Shown: positions 13,489 through 20,567 of the stretch, piece by piece
Position numbering within the stretch: the first letter of the stretch is position 1
Layout: every line of letters starts with the position of its first letter
Source: Galactobacter sp052108535
GTDB lineage: Bacteria; Actinomycetota; Actinomycetes; Actinomycetales; Micrococcaceae
DNA length: 24,173 nucleotides
NCBI GenBank assembly: GCA_052108535.1
Contig: JBQDZM010000040.1
Location: forward strand, 1 to 24,173
Reading direction: 5' to 3'
Translations under genes and position numbers: made by a program
The notes under the pieces: generated by a model
Seen by the model: only the letters and a program-made list of their open reading frames with translations
Databases searched by the model: none
What the model was told of the DNA's origin: nothing

Positions 13489-15129
13489 GTGACCACATCC
13501 GACCCGACCCCGACCGCAGCCAGTACCGCTGCGGCCCAGCTCGACCGCCAGCGCAGGGGGCACCACAAGCGACGCGCGCGTTCCCGTGCCGCCGGTATCT
13601 CGCTGCTTCTGAGCGCCGCTTTGGTTGCCACCGGTTGCAGCACCACCCAGCCTGCTCCGGCCCCCAGCGGAGCGCAGGACGGCGAGTCGGGTTCTGCGGG
13701 AGCCGCGCAACCGGACTCCGGGCAGCCGGATCTCAAATCCTTCTACGAGCAAAAGGTCGATTGGTCGGAGTGCGCGCAACTGGAGTGCACCTCCATCAAG
13801 GTCCCCTTGGATTACGACGATCCGAGCGGGGAGACCATCGAACTGGCCATGAACCGCCTCCCCGCCGGCGGGTCCAAGAGCGGATCCCTCCTGGTGAACC
13901 CCGGAGGCCCAGGCGGTTCCGGTCTGGACTTCGTCAAGTCCTCGGCGCCCTTGCTGTTCTCCGAGCCGGTCAAGAACAGCTACGACATCGTGGGATTCGA
14001 CCCCCGTGGGGTAGGCCAGTCCACCGCCGTGGCCTGCCAAAGCGGAAAGGAAATAGACCAGGATCGCGAGGAGACCCGGCTACCGACGTCCACGTCAGAC
14101 CTGGAAGCGATGGTGGAAGCCGGACGTGAATACGGCAAAGCCTGCCAATCCAAGAGTCCAGACGGTCTGCTCCAGCACGTCGACACCGATTCGGCGGCAC
14201 GCGACTTGGACGTCATGCGTGCGGTCTTGGGAGAGGACCAGCTCGACTACGCCGGTTTCTCCTACGGGACCAAGCTCGGTGACGCGTACTTGCGACTCTT
14301 CCCCGAACGGGCAGGACGCATCCTGTTGGACGGTGCCATGGATCCGACGCTGTCCGTGAGCGAGGTCGGGCTCCAGCAGGCCGAGGCCTTCGAAGAGTCA
14401 CTGGATCAGTACCTACAGTCCTGTCTGGTGGGCCAGGCAGGAAGCGGATGCCCGTTCACCGGGTCCGTCGTCGATGCGCGCAAGCAGTTGCTTGACTTCG
14501 TCACGGAGGCGGACAAGAACCCGCTCCCGACCAGCGACGGGCGCACCGTGCCAGCTGCGGACATCGTCAGTGCACTCCTGTTGCCACTGTACGAACCCTC
14601 CATCAGCTCCTCTCTCACCTCCGCAGTGAGTTCAGGGATGGACGACGGCGACGGCAGCCAACTGCTGCAATTGGCCGATCTCGCCGCGAACCGCTCCGCC
14701 AATGGCAGCTACTCCAACACCAACGCGGCATTCACCGCCATCAACTGTGTGGACTACCAGCACGAGTCCGGTTCCGTTCAGGACATCGAGTCCCGGGCCA
14801 AGGAATTCACCGACGCCGCCCCATTCTTCGGCCGTTTCATGGGCTACGACGACGGCTGCTCCACCTGGCCGGCTGAGGCCGTTGACCAAGTCACCGACGC
14901 GTCAGTCAAGGACCCTGCCACCGCCCCGCTGGTGGTCGGCACCACCGGAGACCCCGCCACCCCCTACGCCTGGTCCAAGACCTTGCAGGAACTCATCCCC
15001 GGCTCACGCCTGCTCACCTACGACGGCTGGGGGCACACCGCTTACGGCCGCTCCAACAAATGCGTGACCAACACCGTGGACACCTACCTGCTCAAGGGAG
15101 ATCTCCCGAACGAGGACAGGACCTGCTGA
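13489..15129 (+). CDS. Secreted alpha/beta hydrolase, tripeptidyl aminopeptidase (S33/TAP-like) lipoprotein
   Basis: Predicted extracellular serine peptidase that removes short N-terminal peptides, 546 aa. The N-terminus has a long basic lead (residues 1-35, ending KRRARSRAAG), a hydrophobic segment and a lipobox-like ATGC with Cys50. A Pro/Ser/Gly-rich linker leads to the alpha/beta-hydrolase domain. This has the oxyanion loop NPGGPGGSG (137-145), nucleophile Ser258 in GFSYGTK, and a C-terminal TAP-like region carrying Asp488 (GTTGDPATP) and His516 (GWGHTAYG), which complete the triad. The GTG start has AGGAG about 8 nt upstream and no later in-frame start keeps the signal peptide. Family members include Streptomyces tripeptidyl aminopeptidases. 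The exact substrate here is not known. Confidence 0.88.
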   Translation: MTTSDPTPTAASTAAAQLDRQRRGHHKRRARSRAAGISLLLSAALVATGCSTTQPAPAPSGAQDGESGSAGAAQPDSGQPDLKSFYEQKVDWSECAQLECTSIKVPLDYDDPSGETIELAMNRLPAGGSKSGSLLVNPGGPGGSGLDFVKSSAPLLFSEPVKNSYDIVGFDPRGVGQSTAVACQSGKEIDQDREETRLPTSTSDLEAMVEAGREYGKACQSKSPDGLLQHVDTDSAARDLDVMRAVLGEDQLDYAGFSYGTKLGDAYLRLFPERAGRILLDGAMDPTLSVSEVGLQQAEAFEESLDQYLQSCLVGQAGSGCPFTGSVVDARKQLLDFVTEADKNPLPTSDGRTVPAADIVSALLLPLYEPSISSSLTSAVSSGMDDGDGSQLLQLADLAANRSANGSYSNTNAAFTAINCVDYQHESGSVQDIESRAKEFTDAAPFFGRFMGYDDGCSTWPAEAVDQVTDASVKDPATAPLVVGTTGDPATPYAWSKTLQELIPGSRLLTYDGWGHTAYGRSNKCVTNTVDTYLLKGDLPNEDRTC

Positions 15130-15189
15130 CACCGGGAATCCCTACCGGCACACGTGGGGCGGATCACTAACGCTCCACCCGATTCCGTT

Positions 15190-15219
15190 TTGACCCGACA
15201 CCGGAGCGCCCGGTAAGGT
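15190..15219 (+). promoter_or_regulatory. Promoter of the tRNA-Thr gene
   Basis: TTGACC (15190-15195), an 18-bp spacer and TAAGGT (15214-15219) lie about 43 bp before the mature tRNA. It is one of the few sites in the window with a recognisable -35, as expected for a stable RNA gene. Confidence 0.7.
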
Positions 15220-15261
15220 TTTCTCTTGTGGCGCGTGCGCCGCAAGGACCCTCGCGGTCCG

Positions 15262-15337
15262 GCCTCCGTAGCTCAGTCGGCAGAGCGTTTTACTCGTAAT
15301 AAAAAGGTCACCAGTTCGATTCTGGTCGGAGGCTCCA
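15262..15337 (+). tRNA. tRNA-Thr (anticodon CGT)
   Basis: All arms fold: acceptor GCCTCCG/CGGAGGC, D stem GCTC/GAGC with a GG-containing loop, anticodon stem TTTTA/TAAAA with loop CTCGTAA, and T stem ACCAG/CTGGT with TTCGATT. The anticodon CGT reads ACG codons, which are frequent in high-GC genomes. The 3' CCA (15335-15337) is encoded. The length is 73 nt plus CCA. Confidence 0.95.
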
Positions 15338-15363
15338 GAGTAAATCCCCGGAATCACGGGGAA

Positions 15364-15403
15364 GCAGAGCGGCCCCTCACCATCAGGTGAGGGGCCGCTC
15401 TGC
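15364..15403 (+). terminator. Perfect 18-bp hairpin terminator after tRNA-Thr
   Basis: Arms 15364-15381 and 15386-15403 (starting GCAGAGCGGCCCC) are exact complements around an ATCA tetraloop, 26 bp past the tRNA. A smaller hairpin TCCCCG/CGGGGA (15345-15362) lies just before it. No U-tract follows. Confidence 0.85.
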
Positions 15404-15503
15404 TGCAAGTGGGACCAGAATGAGGTTACAGGCAGAAAGTGTCTGGCCCCATCCTGTCAGTGGCGTCCGTCCTTTTCGGGTGTAGAGGCCACTGCGGCAA
15501 TCG

Positions 15504-15595
15504 CAGAGCCGGGTTCTCACCGTGGAGCCGGGGAAGACACAGCTCCATGGTGAAACCCCGGCTCTGGGCGGAGCGTTGCAGAGAAACCCCGGCTC
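15504..15595. repeat. Intergenic inverted repeat cluster (AGCCGGG elements)
   Basis: CAGAGCCGGGTTCTCACC (15504-15521) pairs with 15549-15566, and an inner TGGAGC/GCTCCA continues the stem around an 13-nt loop. A further partial copy of the right arm (GAGAAACCCCGGCTCC) is at 15580-15595. It lies in the 206-bp spacer between the tRNA terminator and the convergent aldo/keto reductase gene and could be that gene's terminator or a dispersed REP-like element. Confidence 0.7.
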
Positions 15596-15609
15596 CGACG
15601 CCAACGAGG

Positions 15610-16452
15610 TCAGTTCAGCGTCGCAGGATCGCCACCGAGACGACCCTCCGGGCCACGATCCAGAGCGTCGATCAGAGCCATGTCCTGTTCAGTCAGGTTG
15701 ACCTCGAGGGATTCGAAGTTCTCCACGATCCGGGAGGGCGTCACGGACTTGGGGATCACCACGGAGCCGCGCTGGCGATGCCACGCCAGCACCACCTGAG
15801 CCGGCGTCGCACCGACCTGCTCGCCGATCTGCTGCAGGACGGGTTCCTGCAACAGATCGGACCCGTTACCCAGCGGCGACCAGGACTGGTGCAGGATCCC
15901 GTGGGCCTGGGCGTATTCGATGAGTTCGGTCTGCGGGAAGTACGGGTGCGTCTCGATCTGCAGCATGGCCGGGGTGACGCCCGAATCCTCGATGATCTCG
16001 TCCAACTCATGAGCGCGGAAGTTGCACACGCCGATGCTGCGGACCCGCCCGGACTTCTGCAGCTCCACGAGGGCCCGCCAGGTCTCGCGGTGTAGGTTGC
16101 GCTCGGGGGCGGGCCAGTGGATCAGGTAGCAATCCAGCGTCTCCAGCCCCAGGCGTTGCATGGATGCGTCGAAGGCAGCCAGGGTCTCGTCGTAGCCCTG
16201 TTCGGTGTTCCACAGCTTGGTGGTCACGAAGATCTCGTCGCGCGGGATACCGGACGCCGCGATCGCGCGACCCACGCCCGCCTCGTTGCCGTAGGCCTTG
16301 GCGGTGTCGATGTGACGGTAGCCGGCCTTCAGGGCCTGGCCCACGACATCTTCAGCCACATCGTCCTTGACCTGCCACACGCCGTAGCCGAGCTGCGGGA
16401 TGGTGGCACCGTCGTTGAAGGTCAGAAGCGGGGAAACAGGTGTAGTGGTCAT
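15610..16452 (-). CDS. Aldo/keto reductase (2,5-diketo-D-gluconate reductase-like)
   Basis: NADPH-dependent carbonyl reductase with a TIM-barrel fold, 280 aa from the ATG at 16452. The full catalytic tetrad is visible: Asp49 and Tyr54 in HIDTAKAYGNE, Lys79 in VTTKLW and His112 in YLIHWP. The C-terminal cofactor loop IPKSVTPSRIVENF recognises the 2'-phosphate of NADPH. Length and motifs fit the AKR5-type bacterial enzymes. The physiological substrate cannot be read from sequence. An upstream extension of the frame lacks any family similarity, so I used the ATG that begins MTTTPVSPLLTFNDG. The 200-bp spacer upstream (16453-16652) has nothing I can support. Confidence 0.92.
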   Translation of the reverse strand: MTTTPVSPLLTFNDGATIPQLGYGVWQVKDDVAEDVVGQALKAGYRHIDTAKAYGNEAGVGRAIAASGIPRDEIFVTTKLWNTEQGYDETLAAFDASMQRLGLETLDCYLIHWPAPERNLHRETWRALVELQKSGRVRSIGVCNFRAHELDEIIEDSGVTPAMLQIETHPYFPQTELIEYAQAHGILHQSWSPLGNGSDLLQEPVLQQIGEQVGATPAQVVLAWHRQRGSVVIPKSVTPSRIVENFESLEVNLTEQDMALIDALDRGPEGRLGGDPATLN

Positions 16453-16652
16453 GGGCACTATCGTTGCACTCCCGCTGGCCCGGGTCACGGCCGCCGCTTC
16501 CCGGTTCGCTTGACGCTGATTCCTTGGCCCGTTGCGAGTTCTTATGCCCGACGGCGCGGTTCCGGTGCCGCCGCCACCGTGCGGCCCGTACGCCACGATG
16601 CCGCTGCGCGGCCCCGTCGGCCCCGCACGCGCCTACGGCGCCGGCGACGCGC

Positions 16653-17084
16653 TCAGAGTCCGGCCGCGGCGTCGGCCACACGGTCCTCGACGATCCCGAT
16701 CCTGCGGGCAACCGTGGCGGAGACGTGGTCCGGGTCTGGCTCGTAGCGGGCCATCGCCGCAGCTTGAGCGGCGGCTGCCGCCTCGTTCGCTGCGCGGGAG
16801 AGAGCACAATGGGTAGGTTCCAGCTGGCCGGGGATGTCGTCCCCGGTGACGGGGAAGCGCCGATGCGCTTCGACGCAGATGGTCCTCACCCGGGAGATCA
16901 GCTCCCCGAGGCGGTCGGCTTGAGGCAACAAGACCGAGTAGAGGGCATCGTCCTCCGTCCCCTCGAGGACTTGGTGGAAACGATCCACGGCCCGCCTGAA
17001 GCGGTCGTGGTCCTGGCGCCAGAGGGCCAGACCCAGCTCACGGTCGTCCGCCTTACCGCGGCGCAGTGATGCGAAGAGACCCAT
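16653..17084 (-). CDS. Conserved hypothetical helical protein
   Basis: Cytoplasmic protein of 143 aa with no named domain that I recognise. It begins MGLFASLRRGKADDRELGLA and is predicted to be almost all helix, rich in Ala, Arg, Asp and Glu, with no signal or membrane segment. Conserved-looking parts are LWRQDHDRFRRAVDRFHQVLEG and PQADRLGELISRVRTICVEAH. I recall similar uncharacterised proteins in Arthrobacter relatives, but this is memory and not a search. The ATG lies 8 nt after a TAAAAT hexamer, so it is probably transcribed alone and leaderless. It is 52 bp downstream of the mannosidase gene in the same direction. Confidence 0.8.
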   Translation of the reverse strand: MGLFASLRRGKADDRELGLALWRQDHDRFRRAVDRFHQVLEGTEDDALYSVLLPQADRLGELISRVRTICVEAHRRFPVTGDDIPGQLEPTHCALSRAANEAAAAAQAAAMARYEPDPDHVSATVARRIGIVEDRVADAAAGL

Positions 17085-17092
17085 GGGGCACC

Positions 17093-17098
17093 ATTTTA
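17093..17098 (-). promoter_or_regulatory. -10 hexamer for the small helical protein gene (leaderless-type)
   Basis: Minus-strand TAAAAT lies 8 nt before the ATG at 17084, in the 52-bp gap after the mannosidase stop. It is an A/T-rich island in very GC-rich sequence. Confidence 0.5.
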
Positions 17099-17136
17099 GT
17101 CCTCAGCCGGAGGCCCCGCCTGCCCGGAATCCGTAT

Positions 17137-20100
17137 TTAGCTGAGTCGGAACCTGAACGTCCTCACGCTGAAGGGGGTCAGGGCCACCGTCACGCCACCC
17201 TCGGTCTGCTGTGCCACTGCGTCACCGGGCAGCCCTGCCACTGCAACGCCAGGGGCCGCACCCACCGGTTCTTCCAGCAAGGTCACCTCCTCGACGGAGC
17301 GCACCGAGGTGGCAGCGGCGTCGACCGAGATCGTGGCGACCGTCGTCCGGCCACGGGCCTCGTGCACACGCACCACCAGATCCCCGCTCTGGTCCTCCGC
17401 AAGTTTCACGGCATCGAGCAACACCCCAACGCCTGACACCGTGACTAGTGGCGCAACGCCTGCCGCGCCGCTCACCGTCCGCGGCCGCGAGTTCAGTCGC
17501 TGTCCCAACTCCGTGGCGTCGAGTTCATCCACCCCGAGCGCCAACGCGTAGGTGTGGCGGTGCACGCCAAGATCCGTCAACGGGTCCGGGTACCGGGGCG
17601 CCCGCAAGACCGACAGGCGCAAGGTCGTGATCGCCCCGTGGTCCATGTCCCGGGTGACGTCGAAACCATGGCTGGAATCGTTGGCCAACGCCACCGCACC
17701 GTCGCGATCTCCCACCAACACCCAACGCTGGGTGGAGGTCTCGAACTTGGCGGCCTCCCACGAGGTGTTGGTGTGGGTGGGCCGGTGGTGGAAGCCGTAC
17801 TGGGTCTCTGCTGTGGCCTCTCTGGCCCACACCGACAGCGGGAAGGAGAGCTTCAGGAAACGCTCGCGTTCCCTCCAGTCGGTCTCCTGCTCCACGTGTA
17901 GCGAGCGTTCGCCCGGCTTCAAGGTCAACCGCTGGGTCAGCGACGACTCCCCGAAACGGCGCCTCAGCACCACGGTCGCGGCCGCGTCCGGGGCGTCGGG
18001 GGCGTCGGGGGCGACCACGTCCAACGACTCCAGCTGCACCAGATCCGTGACCGTGTCCCGGTAGAAACTGTCCACATCCCACCCGTCCCAACGGTTGGGG
18101 AAGTCCTGGTGGAGTTGGAAGAGGTTGCCCGGCCGGCCCTGCACCGAATAGTCGCGGCCCGTGCTGAGGTCAACCGCATGGGTGATCAGTCCCGCCGCGT
18201 CGAACGTGAAGGAGACTAGGCCGTTGGCCAGGATCGTGTCGCCGTCCTGCCGCTCCACGCTTACCGTGTCCCGCGCCGCGTTTCCGGCTGCGACGGCCAC
18301 CGCCCCCGGGGCCACACCGTGGTGCGCAAAGGCCGTCGGGTTGGCCAGCAGGGCGGTGTCTCCTTCTCCCAGCACGGTCTCCAGCGCGCTGTCGATGAGC
18401 TGCTGGATGCGTGCAGTGATCTGCGCATAGGTCTGTTTGGCCTCACGGTGCACCCACGCGATGGCGGTACCAGGCAGGATGTCGTGGAACTGGTGAGTCA
18501 GTACCACCCGCCACAACTCCTCCAATTCCTGATAGGGGTACACGGCGCCGCAGCGCACGGTGGCGGCAGTGGCCCACCACTCGGCTTCCACGAGGAGGTG
18601 TTCCGCCCGCCGATTCCCCTGTTTGGTGTGGTGCTGCGAGGTGGTGACGGCGCGATGCAGCTCGAGGTAGAGTTCACCAACCCACACCGGCGGTTGCGGC
18701 AACTCGGCACGGGTGGTCTCGAAGAACGCGTCCGGGGACACCCATTCCACACGGGGTGCCCCGTCCAGATTCTGCAGCCGACGGGCGCGACCCAGCATCT
18801 CCCGGGTGGTGCCGCCACCGCCGTCGCCCCACCCCACCGGGGCCACGGAGGACGAGGCCCGGCCGGCCTCGCCGAACTGGCGCTGCGCCCGCTCCAACTC
18901 CACGCCGTTGAGTTCGGCGTCGTAGGTGTCCATGGGCGGGAAGTGCGTCAAGATGCGGCTGCCGTCGATCCCCTCCCACTCGAAGGTGTGGTGCGGGAAA
19001 CGATTCACCTGGTTCCAGGAGATCTTCTGCGTGAAGAACCATTCGAAGCCGGCCCGCAGCATCAGTTGCGGCAAGGCCGGCGAGTAGCCGAAGGAGTCCG
19101 GGAGCCAGACACCCCTGGACCATTTCCCGAACTCGGCTTCGAAGAACCGCTGGCCGTGCAGGAACTGCCGCACCATCGATTCACCGGACGGCATGACGGT
19201 GTCCGACTCGACCCACATGCCGCCCAGGGGCTCAAAGCGTCCTTCAGCGACGGCGTCCTTCACGCGTTCCCACAGGGCAGGCTGATCCTGTTTCAGCCAA
19301 GCGTATTGCTGGGCGGAACTCATCCCGTACCGGAATTCGGGGTGCTCCTTCAGCAGCGTGGTCATGGAGGACACGGTGCGAGCCACTTTGCGGCGGGTCT
19401 CGCGCAGTGGCCACAGCCACGCGGTGTCGATGTGGCTGTGGCCAATGGCCGCCAGTCGGTGCGTGGACTCGGCCGCCTCGACGTGCAGCGCAGGCGCCAA
19501 CAGCCCTCTGGCCCTTGCCGCGGTCTCAGGAATGGCAAGGAGATCCAGGGCGGAGAGCGCGTCATCCAGTGCGGCAAGTAATTGCAGCTTGCGAGGCGTC
19601 TCCCCCAGCGTGGAGGCCAGTTCCAAGGCCACGTCCACGTCTGCGGCCAGCTCCGCAACCTCGGGATCGGGTCGGGTGAGATCCATGCGGGCCACCCGGT
19701 ACAGCGGTGATGGGCTGGCGGTGAGCCGGTCGCCCTGGTCGGTGGGTTGGAACAGAGCGGATTCGTCCAGCATCACCGGATTGGACGCGGCCTCAATGCG
19801 GAGGACCACGCGCTCCCCCGCCACGGCCGCATCGGTGATCGGCACCCACTGATTACGCGGGTTCACCGCCTTGATGGGCTCAAGATGGTCCGTGAGTACC
19901 AGGCCCTCAGCCTGGAACCCTGGTTTGGAGGTTTCGAAGCCGAGGTCGATGACGGCTTCCAGACGATGACCTGCAAAACGTTCGGGGACGTCGGCCTGCA
20001 AACGGAACCAGGTGGTCCCCCACGCCGGACCCCACGGGTCACCCACGGTGTAAGGCAGGTGGGCACGAGCCGCGGCGACGCGCGCTTCCTCCGGCTCGCC

Positions 20101-20217
20101 GGGCAGCTGCACCGATTCCACCGTGAACGGGACCGCATCCGCATGGACGGCGGGACGGATCCGCTCCTCCAGAACTCGTCTGGCTCGGTCCAGCGTCAGC
20201 TGAGGTCCCTGATGCAC
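17137..20217 (-). CDS. Alpha-mannosidase, glycoside hydrolase family 38
   Basis: Zinc-dependent retaining exo-mannosidase that trims alpha-mannosyl residues from glycans, 1026 aa and normal for the family. No signal peptide is seen, so it is probably cytoplasmic. An N-terminal beta domain (1-250) precedes the catalytic GH38 domain. Zinc ligands are seen in GHSHIDTAWLWP (His262, Asp264). The nucleophile Asp374 is in WLPDSFGY and the last zinc histidine is in HQFHDILPG (575-582). The mid-helical domain and long C-terminal beta domains follow. The GTG start is preceded by AGGAAGGA. The open frame upstream runs through a palindrome and terminator and is not coding. An inverted repeat just upstream suggests sugar-responsive control. 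No sugar transporter is adjacent. Confidence 0.93.
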   Translation of the reverse strand: MHQGPQLTLDRARRVLEERIRPAVHADAVPFTVESVQLPGEPEEARVAAARAHLPYTVGDPWGPAWGTTWFRLQADVPERFAGHRLEAVIDLGFETSKPGFQAEGLVLTDHLEPIKAVNPRNQWVPITDAAVAGERVVLRIEAASNPVMLDESALFQPTDQGDRLTASPSPLYRVARMDLTRPDPEVAELAADVDVALELASTLGETPRKLQLLAALDDALSALDLLAIPETAARARGLLAPALHVEAAESTHRLAAIGHSHIDTAWLWPLRETRRKVARTVSSMTTLLKEHPEFRYGMSSAQQYAWLKQDQPALWERVKDAVAEGRFEPLGGMWVESDTVMPSGESMVRQFLHGQRFFEAEFGKWSRGVWLPDSFGYSPALPQLMLRAGFEWFFTQKISWNQVNRFPHHTFEWEGIDGSRILTHFPPMDTYDAELNGVELERAQRQFGEAGRASSSVAPVGWGDGGGGTTREMLGRARRLQNLDGAPRVEWVSPDAFFETTRAELPQPPVWVGELYLELHRAVTTSQHHTKQGNRRAEHLLVEAEWWATAATVRCGAVYPYQELEELWRVVLTHQFHDILPGTAIAWVHREAKQTYAQITARIQQLIDSALETVLGEGDTALLANPTAFAHHGVAPGAVAVAAGNAARDTVSVERQDGDTILANGLVSFTFDAAGLITHAVDLSTGRDYSVQGRPGNLFQLHQDFPNRWDGWDVDSFYRDTVTDLVQLESLDVVAPDAPDAPDAAATVVLRRRFGESSLTQRLTLKPGERSLHVEQETDWRERERFLKLSFPLSVWAREATAETQYGFHHRPTHTNTSWEAAKFETSTQRWVLVGDRDGAVALANDSSHGFDVTRDMDHGAITTLRLSVLRAPRYPDPLTDLGVHRHTYALALGVDELDATELGQRLNSRPRTVSGAAGVAPLVTVSGVGVLLDAVKLAEDQSGDLVVRVHEARGRTTVATISVDAAATSVRSVEEVTLLEEPVGAAPGVAVAGLPGDAVAQQTEGGVTVALTPFSVRTFRFRLS

Positions 20218-20236
20218 GCGCGTCCTTCCTATCTGC

Positions 20237-20254
20237 CCTTGGCAGGCACCAAGG
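20237..20254. promoter_or_regulatory. Candidate operator before the alpha-mannosidase gene
   Basis: CCTTGG and its complement CCAAGG flank a 6-nt spacer, 20 bp before the GTG. It lies between the candidate -10 (minus-strand TAGGTT, 20265-20270) and the start codon. A repressor bound there could block elongation or initiation. The regulator is unknown. Confidence 0.4.
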
Positions 20255-20271
20255 TCCGGGCACCAACCTAT

Positions 20272-20295
20272 CCTGGGCGGCCCCGGCCGCCCAGG
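20272..20295. repeat. Inverted repeat upstream of the alpha-mannosidase promoter
   Basis: CCTGGGCGG and its exact complement flank a 6-nt loop. It overlaps the expected -35 region of the candidate mannosidase promoter. It could be a second operator or part of the cstA-ybdD termination zone. Confidence 0.4.
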
Positions 20296-20315
20296 AGGCA
20301 CCCCCGGAACGCGAC

Positions 20316-20352
20316 AATGCCCGACGAAGCCGGGCCGGCTTCGTCGGGCATT
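20316..20352 (-). terminator. Terminator of the cstA-ybdD operon
   Basis: A perfect 16-bp stem (20316-20331 against 20337-20352, starting AATGCCCGAC) with a 5-nt loop lies 22 bp past the ybdD stop. It isolates the operon from the mannosidase gene, which is transcribed in the same direction. Confidence 0.88.
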
Positions 20353-20374
20353 CTCACCTAAAGTTCGGTGCCGC

Positions 20375-20566
20375 TCAGCAGCAGCGACCCTCAGGATTCG
20401 CATCCTCATGCGCATGACGGTGCTTCCAGTACTCGCGCTCAGTCATGGGGGTTTCCCCCTGCTGCGTGCGCGCGTGCCAGGCCAGATAGTTCTTGTACTG
20501 GCCACCGCCCAGGAGTCCTTCGAGGTAATCCCGGACGGCGGTCAAACGCTGGACCGTCCTTGCCAT
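20375..20566 (-). CDS. YbdD/YjiX family small protein
   Basis: Small cytoplasmic protein of 63 aa from the family (DUF466) that is encoded right after cstA or btsT in many bacteria and is thought to assist the transporter. Recognisable features are the YKNYLAWHARTQ segment, PMTEREYWKHRH, and the two cysteines at the very C-terminus (GRCC), which the E. coli proteins also have. The ATG lies one base after the cstA stop (TGACATG), so translation is likely coupled. A strong terminator follows. Confidence 0.88.
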   Translation of the reverse strand: MARTVQRLTAVRDYLEGLLGGGQYKNYLAWHARTQQGETPMTEREYWKHRHAHEDANPEGRCC

Positions 20567-20567
20567 G

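Noticed and set aside
20218..20415. N-terminal extension of the alpha-mannosidase frame
   Set aside because: It runs through a perfect terminator and an inverted repeat and has no family similarity. The GTG at 20217 has a ribosome binding site.
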